Positions 17,077 to 27,878 of a stretch of DNA of 64,000 nucleotides are shown one piece after another (position 1 is the stretch's first letter; each line of letters starts with the position of its first letter). A program made the position numbers and the translations under genes. Where the stretch lies: positions 434,001 through 498,000 of the forward strand of contig NZ_OMPU01000013.1 of NCBI RefSeq assembly GCF_900313065.1, read 5' to 3'. The stretch comes from Kiloniella sp. EL199. GTDB lineage: Bacteria; Pseudomonadota; Alphaproteobacteria; Kiloniellales; Kiloniellaceae. Below the pieces are notes generated by a model, which saw only the letters and a program-made list of their open reading frames with translations, ran no database searches and had not been told where the DNA came from.

Positions 17077-19368
17077 TCAGAGAAAAGGCTCTTCCATCTC
17101 ATTTGTAATTGACTCATAAGCACCAAGCGCTGCCATGGTCACCAGATCAGTTACTGTTGCGTCCATGGGAACAATCTGTACCGGTTTTTCCAGACCAACC
17201 AGCATGGGGCCGATAACTGCAGTACTGCCACCAGCTTTTTGAATGAGTTTGGTTGTAATATTTGCAGAATGAAGTGCTGGCATTATCAGAATATTTGCAG
17301 GGCCTGTCAGGCGCGAGAAGGGGAACAGTCGTTGTTGGAGTTCAAAATCCAGTGCGAGGTTGGCTTGCATCTCGCCTTCGTATTCGAAATTAATATTCAT
17401 GGTGTCTAGAACAGAAACTGCTCGTCTGATCCGTGTTGTTGTTTCTCTGGTCGGATTGCCGAAGTTTGAAAAACTCAAAAAGGCAACGCGGGGCTCATAC
17501 CCCATTGCCTGAACATGAGAAGCTGCTTGAACGGCAATGTCAGCCAGCTGTTCAGATGTTGGAACTTCGTTCACGGATGTATCAGCAATAAATATCGCTT
17601 TTCCATTGATGATCATCATGGACATGCCCATGGCACGTTTGCCCGGTTTGCAATTAATTGCCCGCATGGCATCATCAAGAGATACCGCAAAGCTACGGGT
17701 CAGACCTGTGACCATTGCATCTGCAATGCCATCTGTTACAAGACAGGAGGCAAATATATTTCTGTTCTGATTAACCATGCGTTGGCAATCACGATAGAGT
17801 TTCCCTTTACGTTGCAAACGGTTGTACACATAATCGGTATAGCGTTCACGGTGCTCCGAAATACTTGCATTGTGTATTTCAATGAAGTTTCCGTTGATAC
17901 CCAGACGCTGCATCGTGTTTCTGATGGTCTCTTCGCGTCCAACAAGTAGTGGTGTGCCATAGCCGGCATTGTAATAGGTTACTGCCGCGCGAATGGCTGA
18001 TTCTTCTTCACCCTCTGCAAAAACAACTCGTTTCGGGTTACTGCGTACTTTTTGTGCAATACGCATAAAGGTTGTTGCTGCCGGGTCCAGGCGAGCTGAA
18101 AGTTCGCGTTCATAAGCTTCAAGATCTTCGATACTTTTACCAGCAGCACCGCTTTTCATCGCAGCTTCGGCAACCGCTCGCGGTATAACGGCAACAAGAC
18201 GAGGATCAAAGGGAGCCGGAATAATATAGTCCCGTCCGTATTTTAGCTGCCTGCCTGCATAAGCCTTTCCGACTTCATCAGGAACGTCTTCTTGAGCCAG
18301 TTTTGCCAGGGCTTTTGCTGCAGCAACTTTCATTTCCATGTTGATACTGGATGCACGCACATCAAGGGCACCGCGGAAGATATAGGGAAAGCCAAGAACG
18401 TTGTTTACCTGATTCGGGTAATCGGAACGGCCTGTTGCAATAATGGCGTCGTCGCGAACTTTTGCGACATCTTCCGGGGTGATTTCAGGATCCGGGTTAG
18501 CCATAGCAAAGATGATGGGATTGGGTGCCATGCTTTTAATCATTTCAGGGGTAAAGGCCCCTTTGACAGAAAGGCCAAAAACCACATCAGAGTTACTCAT
18601 CGCCTCTTCGAGGGTGCGATCATCTGTTGGCACGGCATGCGCAGATTTCCACTGATTCATGCCCGCTTCGCGTCCTTGATAAATCACACCTTTTGTATCG
18701 CAGAGTAGAATATTTTCATGGGGGACACCGAGTGCTTTGACAAGCTCTGTACAGGCGATACCAGCAGACCCGGCACCGTTTACCACCATCTTTATTTTTT
18801 TCAGGTCTTTACCGGTGATATCAATTGCGCTTAGCAGGCCTGCGGCAGCAATAATGGCTGTTCCGTGTTGGTCATCATGGAAAACAGGAATGTCCAAAAG
18901 TTCCTGAAGTCGCTGTTCGATGATAAAACATTCCGGGGCTTTGATATCCTCCAGATTAATGCCACCGAATGATTTGCCCAAAAAGCGAACGCAGTTGACA
19001 AATTCGTCAACGTTTTCTGTATCAACTTCCAGATCTATTCCATCGACATCTGCAAAACGTTTGAAGAGAACGGCTTTCCCTTCCATAACCGGTTTTGAAC
19101 CAAGTGCGCCGAGATTACCAAGACCTAGAACAGCGGTACCGTTTGAGATAACGGCAACAAGATTTCCTTTGGCTGTGTAGTCGTAGGCTGCAGCAGGATT
19201 CTTTGCAATTTCCAGACAGGGTACAGCAACACCGGGAGAATAGGCGAGGGATAGATCTCGTTGTGTTGTCAGGGGTTTTGTTGCTTTGATTTCCAGTTTT
19301 CCGGGACGTCCCGAGGCATGAAATTCCAGTGCATCTGCGTCGGTGGTTCGGGGATTGTGCTTAGGCAC
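17077..19368 (-). CDS. maeB: NADP-dependent malic enzyme, phosphotransacetylase-fused (MaeB)
   Basis: A 763-residue enzyme that decarboxylates malate to pyruvate with reduction of NADP. The N-terminal half is the malic enzyme proper: SLAYSPGVAVPCLEI, GNLVAVISNGTAVLGLGNLG, FHDDQHGTAIIAAAGL (metal-binding acid pair) and the Rossmann motif VVNGAGSAGIAC. The C-terminal half (about 430-763) is a phosphate acetyltransferase-like domain, usually regulatory. The start is GTG at 19368 with GGAGAG about 8 nt upstream. The open frame extends 37 codons further upstream but that stretch does not resemble the family, and 763 is close to the E. coli length of 759. It is divergent from the sensor kinase gene. 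Confidence 0.95.
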   Translation of the reverse strand: MPKHNPRTTDADALEFHASGRPGKLEIKATKPLTTQRDLSLAYSPGVAVPCLEIAKNPAAAYDYTAKGNLVAVISNGTAVLGLGNLGALGSKPVMEGKAVLFKRFADVDGIDLEVDTENVDEFVNCVRFLGKSFGGINLEDIKAPECFIIEQRLQELLDIPVFHDDQHGTAIIAAAGLLSAIDITGKDLKKIKMVVNGAGSAGIACTELVKALGVPHENILLCDTKGVIYQGREAGMNQWKSAHAVPTDDRTLEEAMSNSDVVFGLSVKGAFTPEMIKSMAPNPIIFAMANPDPEITPEDVAKVRDDAIIATGRSDYPNQVNNVLGFPYIFRGALDVRASSINMEMKVAAAKALAKLAQEDVPDEVGKAYAGRQLKYGRDYIIPAPFDPRLVAVIPRAVAEAAMKSGAAGKSIEDLEAYERELSARLDPAATTFMRIAQKVRSNPKRVVFAEGEEESAIRAAVTYYNAGYGTPLLVGREETIRNTMQRLGINGNFIEIHNASISEHRERYTDYVYNRLQRKGKLYRDCQRMVNQNRNIFASCLVTDGIADAMVTGLTRSFAVSLDDAMRAINCKPGKRAMGMSMMIINGKAIFIADTSVNEVPTSEQLADIAVQAASHVQAMGYEPRVAFLSFSNFGNPTRETTTRIRRAVSVLDTMNINFEYEGEMQANLALDFELQQRLFPFSRLTGPANILIMPALHSANITTKLIQKAGGSTAVIGPMLVGLEKPVQIVPMDATVTDLVTMAALGAYESITNEMEEPFL

Positions 19369-19829
19369 GAGTTTACTCTCCGCTATCAAAATGAATAAGT
19401 GTCGCCAGGGTGATTTGAATCTTCTTTTTATATGAAATAAAACCTGTTTAACGGTTCTTGAAGTTATACTGCATTGCAAAAAAGCCTATGGGAAGAGGAA
19501 TTGTTCAAAAACGTCCATAAATGTTCCTGTTCGCTAATTAAGTTAGCAATCAGCAGGCAAATTGTTTTCTCGGACGCGGTTTATAGAGTAAAAAGAGTAA
19601 TGAAATCGCTTATTCGATAAGAGAGAGTTAAGCAATTCTATCCTATTGTTAAAGACGATCTTTTCTTGAGTGTATAGAAGAGTGTTTTTTAATCTTTGTT
19701 GATATATTACTTGGCGTTGGTGCGGAATATCTATGCTAACTATGACACGGCGATATAAAGCTCTGGTAATAAAAGATTTTATGCTAAATTTGTCTGGCGG
19801 GTTGTTTGTCTGGCTGACGGATAGAACTG
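19369..19829. other. Divergent intergenic region between maeB and sensor kinase (461 bp)
   Basis: A+T-rich control region. An inverted repeat GCTAA-N5-TTAGC lies at 19533-19547, and a TATAAC hexamer on the minus strand at 19463-19468 could be the maeB -10 element, though no good -35 was found. No convincing coding sequence or RNA gene was seen. Confidence 0.5.
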
Positions 19830-19847
19830 TTGTATGGGTTTTTGTTT

Positions 19848-21278
19848 ATGATTAAGCCTGCCAAATCAATTAATGCCAAACTGTTGTACCTTATTGTTCC
19901 CGCGGTTCTTATTGCGTCTATGGTTGAATCCTTTGTGGATAGTTACCTGGACTTTGAAGAAGAACAGACCATGGTTTCGGAACAATGGCATAATCTGGCG
20001 ACAACCCAAGCTAATGTCGTGTCAGGCTATCTTTGGAATTTTGACTTGGAAGCTATTGAATCCCACCTTGGCAGTCTTGTTGAATTTTCCGAAGTTTACA
20101 GTGCCGAAGTCTATGATGAAAAAGATAATTTGATTGCGAAGAAAGAAGTTGCAGATAAAATTATTCAATCTCACAAAAGCTATACGTTAGATATCGTTTA
20201 TGAAGATCCTTTTGTTAACCGGAAAATTGGTAAATTTATACTTGTAGTTGCCTATACCGATATATCGACAAAATTGTGGAATAATTTTATCGAGGAAATT
20301 CCCGAGAGCATTATACTGGTCTTTGGTCTTTCAGGTATTCTTTTCTTTGCAACCCGACGCTATCTGATCAAGCCAATTCAGGACTTGGGTCAAGGGTTCT
20401 CTTCTTTTGATAAAAAAGAACTTCGTCATAAAATTCCGGTTAAATCTCAAGATGAAGTCGGGGATCTTATCGAAGGTTATAACCGCATGATTGATAAGCT
20501 GGAACAACACGAAAAACAGCAACTTATTCATGTGCAGGGGTTGGAAGCTGCGAACCGGGCCAAGACATATTTCCTCGCGAATATGAGTCACGAACTCCGG
20601 ACACCGTTGAATGCGATTATCGGCTTTTCGGAAATGATTAAATACGAAATGCTCGGGAAAATCGATGAACCCCGCTATAAAGCCTATGCCGAAGATATCT
20701 ATAGCAGTGGGTCGCTTTTGCTGGAAATCATCAACGACATTCTCGACATGTCAAAAATTGAAGCGGGTGAGTTGAGTCTGGTTGAAGAAGTTGTCGATAT
20801 TAACGAAGCAGTATCGGCTTGTTTGAAAATCGTAAACAATCGTGCAGAACGCAATAACATAACACTTAAGTCCAACATTAGTTCAGATTGTCCTTATTTA
20901 CTGGGGGATAATACCCGATTACGGCAGCTTTTGTTGAATTTGCTGAGTAATGCGGTGAAATTCACACCTGAAGGGGGGGAAGTTATACTCTCGGCTTGGG
21001 TGAATGAAAAAAAACAGATTGTCATTTCCGTTGAAGACAATGGTATTGGCATTCCCGAAGAAAAGGTTCGGGAAGTTCTAAAGCCGTTTATCCAGGTGGA
21101 TAGCCATCTGACAAGGCAACATGAAGGTACCGGATTGGGGCTCCCCCTCTCCAAAACCTTGATGGAATTGCATGATGGCGAGCTCATTTTGGAAAGTGAA
21201 CTTAACCAGGGAACACGCGTTACCTTGATTTTTCCGTCGAAACGCACTGATTTGAGTGTTCAGAAGCAAGCAAACTGA
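19848..21278 (+). CDS. Sensor histidine kinase, orphan (HAMP-HisKA-HATPase)
   Basis: A 476-residue membrane histidine kinase of unknown signal. One membrane helix lies at about 10-28, then an extracytoplasmic sensing region of about 110 residues, a second helix at about 150-170 (IILVFGLSGILFFA), HAMP, and the HisKA domain with H248 in ANMSHELRTPLNAIIGFSEMI. The ATPase domain shows NLLSNAVKFTPEGG, VEDNGIGIPEE and HEGTGLGLPLSKTLMEL. There is no receiver domain, and no response regulator gene adjoins it. The ATG at 19848 is preferred over a TTG six codons earlier, though both have weak ribosome sites. The HisKA/ATPase region resembles PleC- or DivJ-like alphaproteobacterial kinases, but the partner cannot be named. 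Confidence 0.85.
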   Translation: MIKPAKSINAKLLYLIVPAVLIASMVESFVDSYLDFEEEQTMVSEQWHNLATTQANVVSGYLWNFDLEAIESHLGSLVEFSEVYSAEVYDEKDNLIAKKEVADKIIQSHKSYTLDIVYEDPFVNRKIGKFILVVAYTDISTKLWNNFIEEIPESIILVFGLSGILFFATRRYLIKPIQDLGQGFSSFDKKELRHKIPVKSQDEVGDLIEGYNRMIDKLEQHEKQQLIHVQGLEAANRAKTYFLANMSHELRTPLNAIIGFSEMIKYEMLGKIDEPRYKAYAEDIYSSGSLLLEIINDILDMSKIEAGELSLVEEVVDINEAVSACLKIVNNRAERNNITLKSNISSDCPYLLGDNTRLRQLLLNLLSNAVKFTPEGGEVILSAWVNEKKQIVISVEDNGIGIPEEKVREVLKPFIQVDSHLTRQHEGTGLGLPLSKTLMELHDGELILESELNQGTRVTLIFPSKRTDLSVQKQAN

Positions 21279-21392
21279 TTTATTCACAATCCTGAAATTT
21301 TAAAGTTGAAAATAGGGTAAGCATTCTTTGCTCGGCAATGTGAGTGTGTTACTTTCCCCACCCTGTTTCACTTTTTAGAGTATTGCTTTTCT

Positions 21393-24221
21393 GTGACTGA
21401 AATAACGGCGACCACACCCTGTGACCAAGACGAAGAAAACTCAAATTCTGTGCCCACTGGTCGTGCAGAAAGCAAAGAAGCTGATCAAGCGACAGCCGGT
21501 GAACCACAAACAACGAGTCACAAGGCGTCAAGCAGAGCACCATCAAAAACAAAATCTGCTGATAAAGTAACGCCAATGATGGCACAATATCTTGAAATCA
21601 AAGAAGACCATCCGGATTCATTGCTGTTTTATCGCATGGGTGACTTTTACGAACTTTTCTTTGAAGACGCTGTGCAGGCTTCGGACGCTCTGGATATTAC
21701 CTTGACCAAGAGAGGTCACCACAAGGGGGACGATATCCCTATGTGTGGTGTGCCTTTCCATGCTGCAGAGGGATATTTGTCCCGTCTGATTCGCAAGGGC
21801 TTCAAGGTTGCGATTTGCGAACAGATGGAAAATCCGGCTGAAGCAAAAAAGCGTGGAGCAAAGTCCGTTGTAAAGCGCGGGGTTGTTCGGTTGGTCACTC
21901 CCGGAACGATTACAGAAGATGAACTTCTCGATGCCCGTAGTCACAATTATCTAGCGGCTTTAACTGATGCTGCTGGTGATTACGGTCTTTCCTGGTTGGA
22001 TATGTCCACGGGCGATTTTTACACACAACCCTTGGATGCTTCTGAAAAGAATATAAACGGGGTTTTGCTCGCGGCTTTGGCGCGGCTTAATCCAGGGGAA
22101 CTCTTGTTGCCAGAACGTCTGTTCTTGAGGGAAGAGTTGGCTGATGTGGTTAACGAATGGCGATCTATTCTGTCGCCGCTGCCATCGTCACGATTTGATA
22201 GTGAAAACGCGCGCCGGCGCTTGGAAGATGTGTTCTCAATAAAGGCACTGGATGCTTTTGGTGAATTTTCTCGTGCCGAGGTAGCGGCTTCAGGCTCTTT
22301 ACTTGATTATGTCGAACTCACTCAAAAGGGCAAACTTCCCCGCCTGTCGTCCCCGAAACGGGTTCGCAGTGACACGGTTATGGAAATTGATGCGGCAACC
22401 CGGCGAAACCTGGAATTAACCCAGGCGCTGACGGGTGGGCGCAAGGGAAGTTTGCTTGCAACCATTGACCGGACAGTTACAGGTGCTGGTGCCCGATTAT
22501 TGGGGGCGCGTATTGCTGCGCCTTTAACGGAGCCTGAAGCGATTTCCCATCGTTTGAACATGGTGTCATGGTTTGTAGAAGAAGATGGCCTTCGGCAGGG
22601 TTTGCGTGCAAGCCTTCGGCAATGTCCTGATATTGAACGCGGTCTGTCCCGTTTAACCGTTGGGCGTGGTGGCCCGCGAGATGTTGCTGGTATCCGGGAT
22701 GCGTTGTATGAAGCGGGCAAGTTGAAGTCGATGCTGGGCAGTGTCCAGCCGGACAGTCTTCCCGAAGGTATCAAAAAGTGTATTGAGAATTTAGGCGATC
22801 ACCGGGAACTCTGTGATGTGCTTCAATGTGCCTTGCTGGAAGATTTGCCTTTGCTCGCACGGGATGGCGGATTTATCGCTTCGGGTTTTTCCCCTGATCT
22901 GGATGAATATAAACAGTTACGTGACGACAGCCGTAAACTGATCGCTGGTCTTCAGGCGCGATATGCTGAAATTACAGGCGTTAATAGTCTGAAAGTAAAA
23001 CACAACAACGTTCTTGGTTATTTCATCGAAGTTAGTTCGACAAATGCACCCAAGGTTAATATTGATGCCGATTCAGAATTTATTCACCGTCAGACGCTTG
23101 CCTCTGCCATGCGATTTACCACGGTCGAGCTTTCTGATCTTGAACAAAAGATTTCTGGTGCCGCGGGCAAGGCGTTGGCTATCGAGCTGCAACTTTATGA
23201 TGATCTGATTGCCAAAGTTGTAGAGCAGGCTGATGAAATTGCTTTGGCGGCGCGTACTCTTGCGGAACTGGATGTTAATGCGGCTTTGGCCGAACTGGCT
23301 GTGAGCGAGCGTTGGAACCGCCCCAAGATTGATGGCAGTTTGGCATTTGATATTATTGGTGGGCGTCATCCCGTTGTGGAAGCTGCCTTGTCCAAAACTT
23401 CAGAAGGTCTCTTTGTTGCCAATAATTGTACCTTAGAGGATCAACAGCGCTTGTGGTTGATTACTGGCCCTAACATGGCTGGTAAATCAACTTTTCTCAG
23501 GCAGAATGCCTTGATTGCTGTTTTGGCACAGATGGGATCTTTTGTGCCTGCGGAATCTGCCCATATTGGATCTGTCGATCGCTTGTTCAGTCGCGTTGGT
23601 GCAGCTGATGATCTTGCCCGCGGACGCTCAACTTTTATGGTTGAGATGGTGGAAACAGCTGTGATTCTTAATCAGTCAACAGAACGGTCGTTGGTTATTC
23701 TGGATGAAATCGGGCGCGGTACAGCGACATATGATGGTTTGTCTATTGCGTGGGCTTGTGTTGAGCATTTACATGAAACCAATAAATCACGTGCCTTGTT
23801 TGCAACCCACTATCATGAACTCACCAGCTTAACATCGAAGTTGAAATCGCTTTCTTGTCATTCCATGCGAGTCAAGGAATGGAAGGGAGAAGTGGTCTTC
23901 CTGCATGAAGTCACAACCGGAGCTGCGGATCGGTCTTATGGTATTCATGTGGCCAAACTGGCGGGTTTGCCCGTTGCTGCGGTAACTCGTGCTGAACAGG
24001 TTCTGGAAACATTGGAAAAAGACGGGCAGGCTGGAAATTTGACACATCTTGCCGAAGATCTACCTCTTTTTGCCAGCTTGCCTACCACAACGGCAGAAGC
24101 TGAAATCGAACAGAGTGTTTCTGTGGTTGATCAACGTTTAAATGAAGTGAATGTTGATGATTTAACGCCGCGTCAGGCTTTGGATCTGCTCTATGAGCTT
24201 AAAGCAGCAAAAGAAGAGTAA
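21393..24221 (+). CDS. mutS: DNA mismatch repair protein MutS
   Basis: A 942-residue ATPase that recognises mismatches and small loops. A variable N-terminal stretch of about 55 residues precedes domain I, where F85-Y-E87 is the Phe-x-Glu mismatch-reading motif in [12 protein letters not shown]. The core and clamp domains follow. The ATPase has Walker [10 protein letters not shown] at about 692 and Walker [16 protein letters not shown] at about 768, then ATHYHELT. The C-terminal tail ends in a helix-rich [13 protein letters not shown] segment for oligomerisation. The GTG start has a poor ribosome site, and a downstream start at the conserved [10 protein letters not shown] is possible. It leads into glnD 91 bp downstream, an order common in alphaproteobacteria. 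Confidence 0.97.
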   Translation: MTEITATTPCDQDEENSNSVPTGRAESKEADQATAGEPQTTSHKASSRAPSKTKSADKVTPMMAQYLEIKEDHPDSLLFYRMGDFYELFFEDAVQASDALDITLTKRGHHKGDDIPMCGVPFHAAEGYLSRLIRKGFKVAICEQMENPAEAKKRGAKSVVKRGVVRLVTPGTITEDELLDARSHNYLAALTDAAGDYGLSWLDMSTGDFYTQPLDASEKNINGVLLAALARLNPGELLLPERLFLREELADVVNEWRSILSPLPSSRFDSENARRRLEDVFSIKALDAFGEFSRAEVAASGSLLDYVELTQKGKLPRLSSPKRVRSDTVMEIDAATRRNLELTQALTGGRKGSLLATIDRTVTGAGARLLGARIAAPLTEPEAISHRLNMVSWFVEEDGLRQGLRASLRQCPDIERGLSRLTVGRGGPRDVAGIRDALYEAGKLKSMLGSVQPDSLPEGIKKCIENLGDHRELCDVLQCALLEDLPLLARDGGFIASGFSPDLDEYKQLRDDSRKLIAGLQARYAEITGVNSLKVKHNNVLGYFIEVSSTNAPKVNIDADSEFIHRQTLASAMRFTTVELSDLEQKISGAAGKALAIELQLYDDLIAKVVEQADEIALAARTLAELDVNAALAELAVSERWNRPKIDGSLAFDIIGGRHPVVEAALSKTSEGLFVANNCTLEDQQRLWLITGPNMAGKSTFLRQNALIAVLAQMGSFVPAESAHIGSVDRLFSRVGAADDLARGRSTFMVEMVETAVILNQSTERSLVILDEIGRGTATYDGLSIAWACVEHLHETNKSRALFATHYHELTSLTSKLKSLSCHSMRVKEWKGEVVFLHEVTTGAADRSYGIHVAKLAGLPVAAVTRAEQVLETLEKDGQAGNLTHLAEDLPLFASLPTTTAEAEIEQSVSVVDQRLNEVNVDDLTPRQALDLLYELKAAKEE

Positions 24222-24312
24222 GGCAGGCACCTTGTTAATGAGACCCTGATTTTATTGTTTCAGACGTTCAAGCACCATTTAATAATGATATAAGTTGTAA
24301 AAGCAGGATTGC

Positions 24313-27081
24313 ATGCCGATAACATCTCTCGATTATGCGTATCATCAGGACGTGAAGAACAAGCCGGCGATTTTTCCTGCCTCTAAACTTGAGGATGCGA
24401 TTGCTGAGATCTGTGCAGCAGATGAAAAGGGACAGATCAAGCGTAACAAAGTGTTGGTACTTTTACGTGATGCTTTGCAAGAAGGTCATGCCGAGGTTCG
24501 CCGACGTTTTGATAAGAAATCTTCCGGGACAATGGTTGTTCGTGCGAACTGTTTTCTGGTTGATCAAATCCTGAAACTGGTTTTCAAATTTGTTGATGAA
24601 GAACTCTATCCTATTGGGTCGCGTTCTAAAGGTGAAACTTTTACAGTTATTGCCGTTGGCGGTTATGGTCGCGGTGAACTTGCGCCTCAATCCGATGTCG
24701 ATTTGTTGTTTCTGCTACCCTACAAGAGTGTCCCCAGAACAGAGCAGGTGGTTGAGGCCATGCTTTACTTCCTCTGGGATCTTAATTTCAAAGTCGGCCA
24801 TTCCGTTCGAAATGTAAAGGAATGCATTCGGAGTTCTCTATCCGATTTGACGATCAATACAGCTATCCTTGAAGCTCGTTACCTATGTGGCGATATTGCT
24901 CTCTATACCAAGCTCAGAAAAACCTATGACCGCGTCGTTCGCTCTGGCCACGGAGCAGAGTTTATTGAACAAAAACTCAATGAACGAAGCGAGCGACACA
25001 AAAAAGTAGGGGGATCTCGCTATACGCTGGAACCGAACATCAAAGAGGGTAAAGGAGGATTGCGAGATCTTCATACTCTTTTTTGGATCGCGAAGTTTAT
25101 TTATCAGGTTGATGATATTGCCAGTCTGATTGAAAAGAAAATTTTCACGCGCCAGGAAGTGCGACAGTTTGAAAAAGCCCAGGCATTTTTGTGGTCCTTG
25201 CGCTGCGCCTTACATTATTTAACGAACAGGCCCGAAGAACGTTTGTCGTTTGATGTACAACGTGAACTGGCAGATTGGATGCATTATACGGATCACGCTG
25301 GCACAAAAGGTGTCGAACGGATGATGAAACATTACTTTATTGTCGCAAAAGAGGTCGGGGGGCTGACCCGTATCTTCTGTGCTACTTTGGAGGCAGAGCA
25401 TAATCGAAGATCCGGTTTTCGACTTCCGTTACCTTTTCTGAAACGAAAACGTTCTGTTGAGAAATTCCGCCTCGAGGGGGATCGATTAACTTTTCGCAAG
25501 GATGATTCGATCGAAATAAATCCTGTGGAAATGCTACGTATTTTTCATGTTGCCCAAAAGCATGACCTTGATATTCATCCCGCAGCACTGCGTAAAATTA
25601 CACAGTCTCTGAGGTTAATTAAAAAAAGTGTGCGTGAAGATGAAACAGCAAGTCATCTGTTTTTGAATATTCTCACGTCCCCCAAAGATCCAGAAAAAAC
25701 GTTACGCAGACTGAATGAGTCAGGTGTTTTAGGGCGCTTTGTCCCGGATTTTGGGCGTGTAGAAGCGCTTATGCAATTTAACATGTACCATCATTATACT
25801 GTTGATGAGCATACATTGTTTGCGGTGGGTATTTTACATCAGATAGAAAAGGGATTACTCAAAAAAGAAGCGCCGATTGCCAGCGAAGTTGTTCATAAAA
25901 TTTTATCCCGAAAAGTACTCTACGTCGCGGTGTTTCTTCATGATATTGCCAAAGGACGTTTAGGAGACCATTCAATCGAAGGCGCCAAAATTGCCCAGAG
26001 AATATGCCCACGTATGGGATTAACATCTGAAGAGGCTGAAACTGTTTCGTGGCTGATTCGGTATCATTTGACGATGAGTGAGACTGCTTTTTCAAGGGAT
26101 ATAGACGACCCGAAAACCATTCAGGATTTTTCCGAGATTGTGCAATCTCCTGAACGTTTGCGATTGTTGCTGGTTTTAACGGTTGCAGATATTCGTGCGG
26201 TTGGCCCCAATGTCTGGAATGCGTGGAAGGCGGCATTGTTACGTGATCTTTACTGGCGCACGGAAGAACTTTTATCAGGAGGATTGGCTGCTGAAGGTCA
26301 GGAGCGAAGAGTTCAGGTTGCGTGGGAGGCTCTAACCAAAGAGTTATCGCACTGGCCAGCGCAGGATGTTGCAAAACATCTGGAACTTGGTACGGTTTCT
26401 TATTGGATTTCAACTGATACGGAAACACAAAAGCGTCGCGCAGAATTTATCCGCAGGGCTGAAAAGGATAAACTGTCCTACATATCCGAAGTTCGGGTTG
26501 ATACTTATCGCCAAATCACCGAGGTCACAATTTATGCGGCAGATCATCCGGGTTTGTTTAGCAGAGTCGCGGGGGCTTTGGCGGTATCTGGAGCATCTAT
26601 TGAAGGCGCGACCATTCACACTTTGAGAAATGGAATGGCTTTGGATAGCTTTTATATTGCTGATGCCCAAACTAAGAGTGTGATTAATGATCCGGAACGG
26701 CTTGAGAAGCTGGAAGTTGCGATCGAGAAATCTTTAACCGGTGAGCTGAAAGCTGCAAAACTACTTAAAGGTCTTCCAACCAGACTGCCAAGCAGAGTGC
26801 ATAAGGCTTTGAAGGTTAAGCCGCGGGTATTGGTCGACAATAAAGCCAGCGAAAGTTATACCGTTTTAGAGATCAATGGTCAGGATCGTCCGGGACTTCT
26901 TTACTCTCTGACACAGGCGCTTACCAAACTGGGATTATTGGTTCATTCTGCCAGAATTGCGACCTATGGAGTACGTGCTGTTGATGTCTTTTATGTCCAG
27001 TCTGCGTTGGGTGATAAAGTTTCTTCCGAGCAAAAGGTTAAAAATATCCAGAAAAAATTGCTGGAAGTGCTCAATGCTTGA
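24313..27081 (+). CDS. glnD: Bifunctional PII uridylyltransferase/uridylyl-removing enzyme
   Basis: A 922-residue nitrogen sensor that uridylylates PII proteins when glutamine is low and removes the group when it is high. The nucleotidyltransferase domain has GGYGRGELAPQSDVDLLF with D128 and D130 as metal ligands. The HD hydrolase domain carries H543-D544 in LHDIAKGRLGDHS. Two C-terminal ACT domains start near residues 736 (TIYAADHPGLFSRVAG) and 851 (LEINGQDRPGLLYSLTQAL) and bind glutamine. ATG follows GCAGGATT at good spacing. Length is typical for alphaproteobacteria. It lies between mutS and the PAS gene. Confidence 0.97.
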   Translation: MPITSLDYAYHQDVKNKPAIFPASKLEDAIAEICAADEKGQIKRNKVLVLLRDALQEGHAEVRRRFDKKSSGTMVVRANCFLVDQILKLVFKFVDEELYPIGSRSKGETFTVIAVGGYGRGELAPQSDVDLLFLLPYKSVPRTEQVVEAMLYFLWDLNFKVGHSVRNVKECIRSSLSDLTINTAILEARYLCGDIALYTKLRKTYDRVVRSGHGAEFIEQKLNERSERHKKVGGSRYTLEPNIKEGKGGLRDLHTLFWIAKFIYQVDDIASLIEKKIFTRQEVRQFEKAQAFLWSLRCALHYLTNRPEERLSFDVQRELADWMHYTDHAGTKGVERMMKHYFIVAKEVGGLTRIFCATLEAEHNRRSGFRLPLPFLKRKRSVEKFRLEGDRLTFRKDDSIEINPVEMLRIFHVAQKHDLDIHPAALRKITQSLRLIKKSVREDETASHLFLNILTSPKDPEKTLRRLNESGVLGRFVPDFGRVEALMQFNMYHHYTVDEHTLFAVGILHQIEKGLLKKEAPIASEVVHKILSRKVLYVAVFLHDIAKGRLGDHSIEGAKIAQRICPRMGLTSEEAETVSWLIRYHLTMSETAFSRDIDDPKTIQDFSEIVQSPERLRLLLVLTVADIRAVGPNVWNAWKAALLRDLYWRTEELLSGGLAAEGQERRVQVAWEALTKELSHWPAQDVAKHLELGTVSYWISTDTETQKRRAEFIRRAEKDKLSYISEVRVDTYRQITEVTIYAADHPGLFSRVAGALAVSGASIEGATIHTLRNGMALDSFYIADAQTKSVINDPERLEKLEVAIEKSLTGELKAAKLLKGLPTRLPSRVHKALKVKPRVLVDNKASESYTVLEINGQDRPGLLYSLTQALTKLGLLVHSARIATYGVRAVDVFYVQSALGDKVSSEQKVKNIQKKLLEVLNA

Positions 27082-27102
27082 TTAACCCTCTTTAGGGTAA
27101 AT

Positions 27103-27115
27103 TACTGTTACAGTA
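27103..27115. repeat. Perfect 13-bp inverted repeat before the PAS gene
   Basis: TACTGT-T-ACAGTA, 25 bp before the PAS_5 gene start. A small ACCCT/AGGGT hairpin lies just upstream, right after the glnD stop. Either could be a transcription-factor site or an mRNA processing signal; there is no T tract. Confidence 0.4.
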
Positions 27116-27140
27116 GCCTGTTTTTCTGTGGATTTAGTCT

Positions 27141-27692
27141 ATGAAGTCAGCTTCGTCACTGAGTTTTACCAGTCCCCGCTGCCAGCGGTTGCATGACTAT
27201 TGGTGGGAACTGAAATATTCCAGTGGTCAAACTGTGCCCAGGAAAAGTGATTTTAATCCGGCAGCGATCAAAAACATCCTATCTCACATTTTAATCCATG
27301 ATTTGAGTACCCTCGGGAAATCAATCCTCAGGCTTGTGGGCACGGGAATTACTAACCGTTTAGGGTTTGATCCAACAGGGCGCGATTATTCTGAGTTTGT
27401 TGCAAAGGATCGAAAAGGGGATGCCTATAAGGAGCTGTACAAAGTTGCCTCTTTTCCCTGTGGGATGAGGGCGATTTTAGAAGGTTATTATGAATCGGGT
27501 TTGGTTCATGTGTCTGAATCAGTCGGATATCCGCTTTCATCTGATAAGGGGGATTATCACTTCCTGGTTTTCATAGATGATGTCATTGAGAAAATTGAAT
27601 GGCATCAAAGAGAAGACAAGCAGCTATATTATAACAAAGTCAGGCAGCGGGATTATATCGATATTGGCTTTGGAACGCCGCTTCAGGATTAA
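27141..27692 (+). CDS. PAS_5 domain protein of unknown function
   Basis: A 183-residue soluble protein made of a single PAS_5 domain, a family abundant in Rhodospirillales and close relatives. Diagnostic pieces are LHDYWWELK near the N terminus, FNPAAIKNILSHILIHDL, LRLVGTGITNRLGFDPTGRDYSEF and a VHVSESVGYPL strand. There is no output domain, so it may sense or bind a partner protein. It stands 60 bp from glnD and about 190 bp before murJ. The start ATG has no clear purine-rich site. Function is unknown. Confidence 0.75.
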   Translation: MKSASSLSFTSPRCQRLHDYWWELKYSSGQTVPRKSDFNPAAIKNILSHILIHDLSTLGKSILRLVGTGITNRLGFDPTGRDYSEFVAKDRKGDAYKELYKVASFPCGMRAILEGYYESGLVHVSESVGYPLSSDKGDYHFLVFIDDVIEKIEWHQREDKQLYYNKVRQRDYIDIGFGTPLQD

Positions 27693-27878
27693 AATTCTAT
27701 TCAAAACACAGTTTGTGTCTGGGTCCTTTTCACAGATGTTACACGACAAGGGCGTATGACCTTGCTAAATCATTCTCTTCCAAATCACATAGGCATCCTC
27801 TACAAAGAGTGCTGACATGGGGGAAAGTTTTAATGAAGACAAGAAACTCCCTTTGTGAGTTTTATGCGGAGTATCTGA

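Noticed and set aside
25859-26428. Minus-strand open frame of 189 codons over glnD
   Set aside because: Shadow of the HD-domain coding region, with no start context or recognisable domain.
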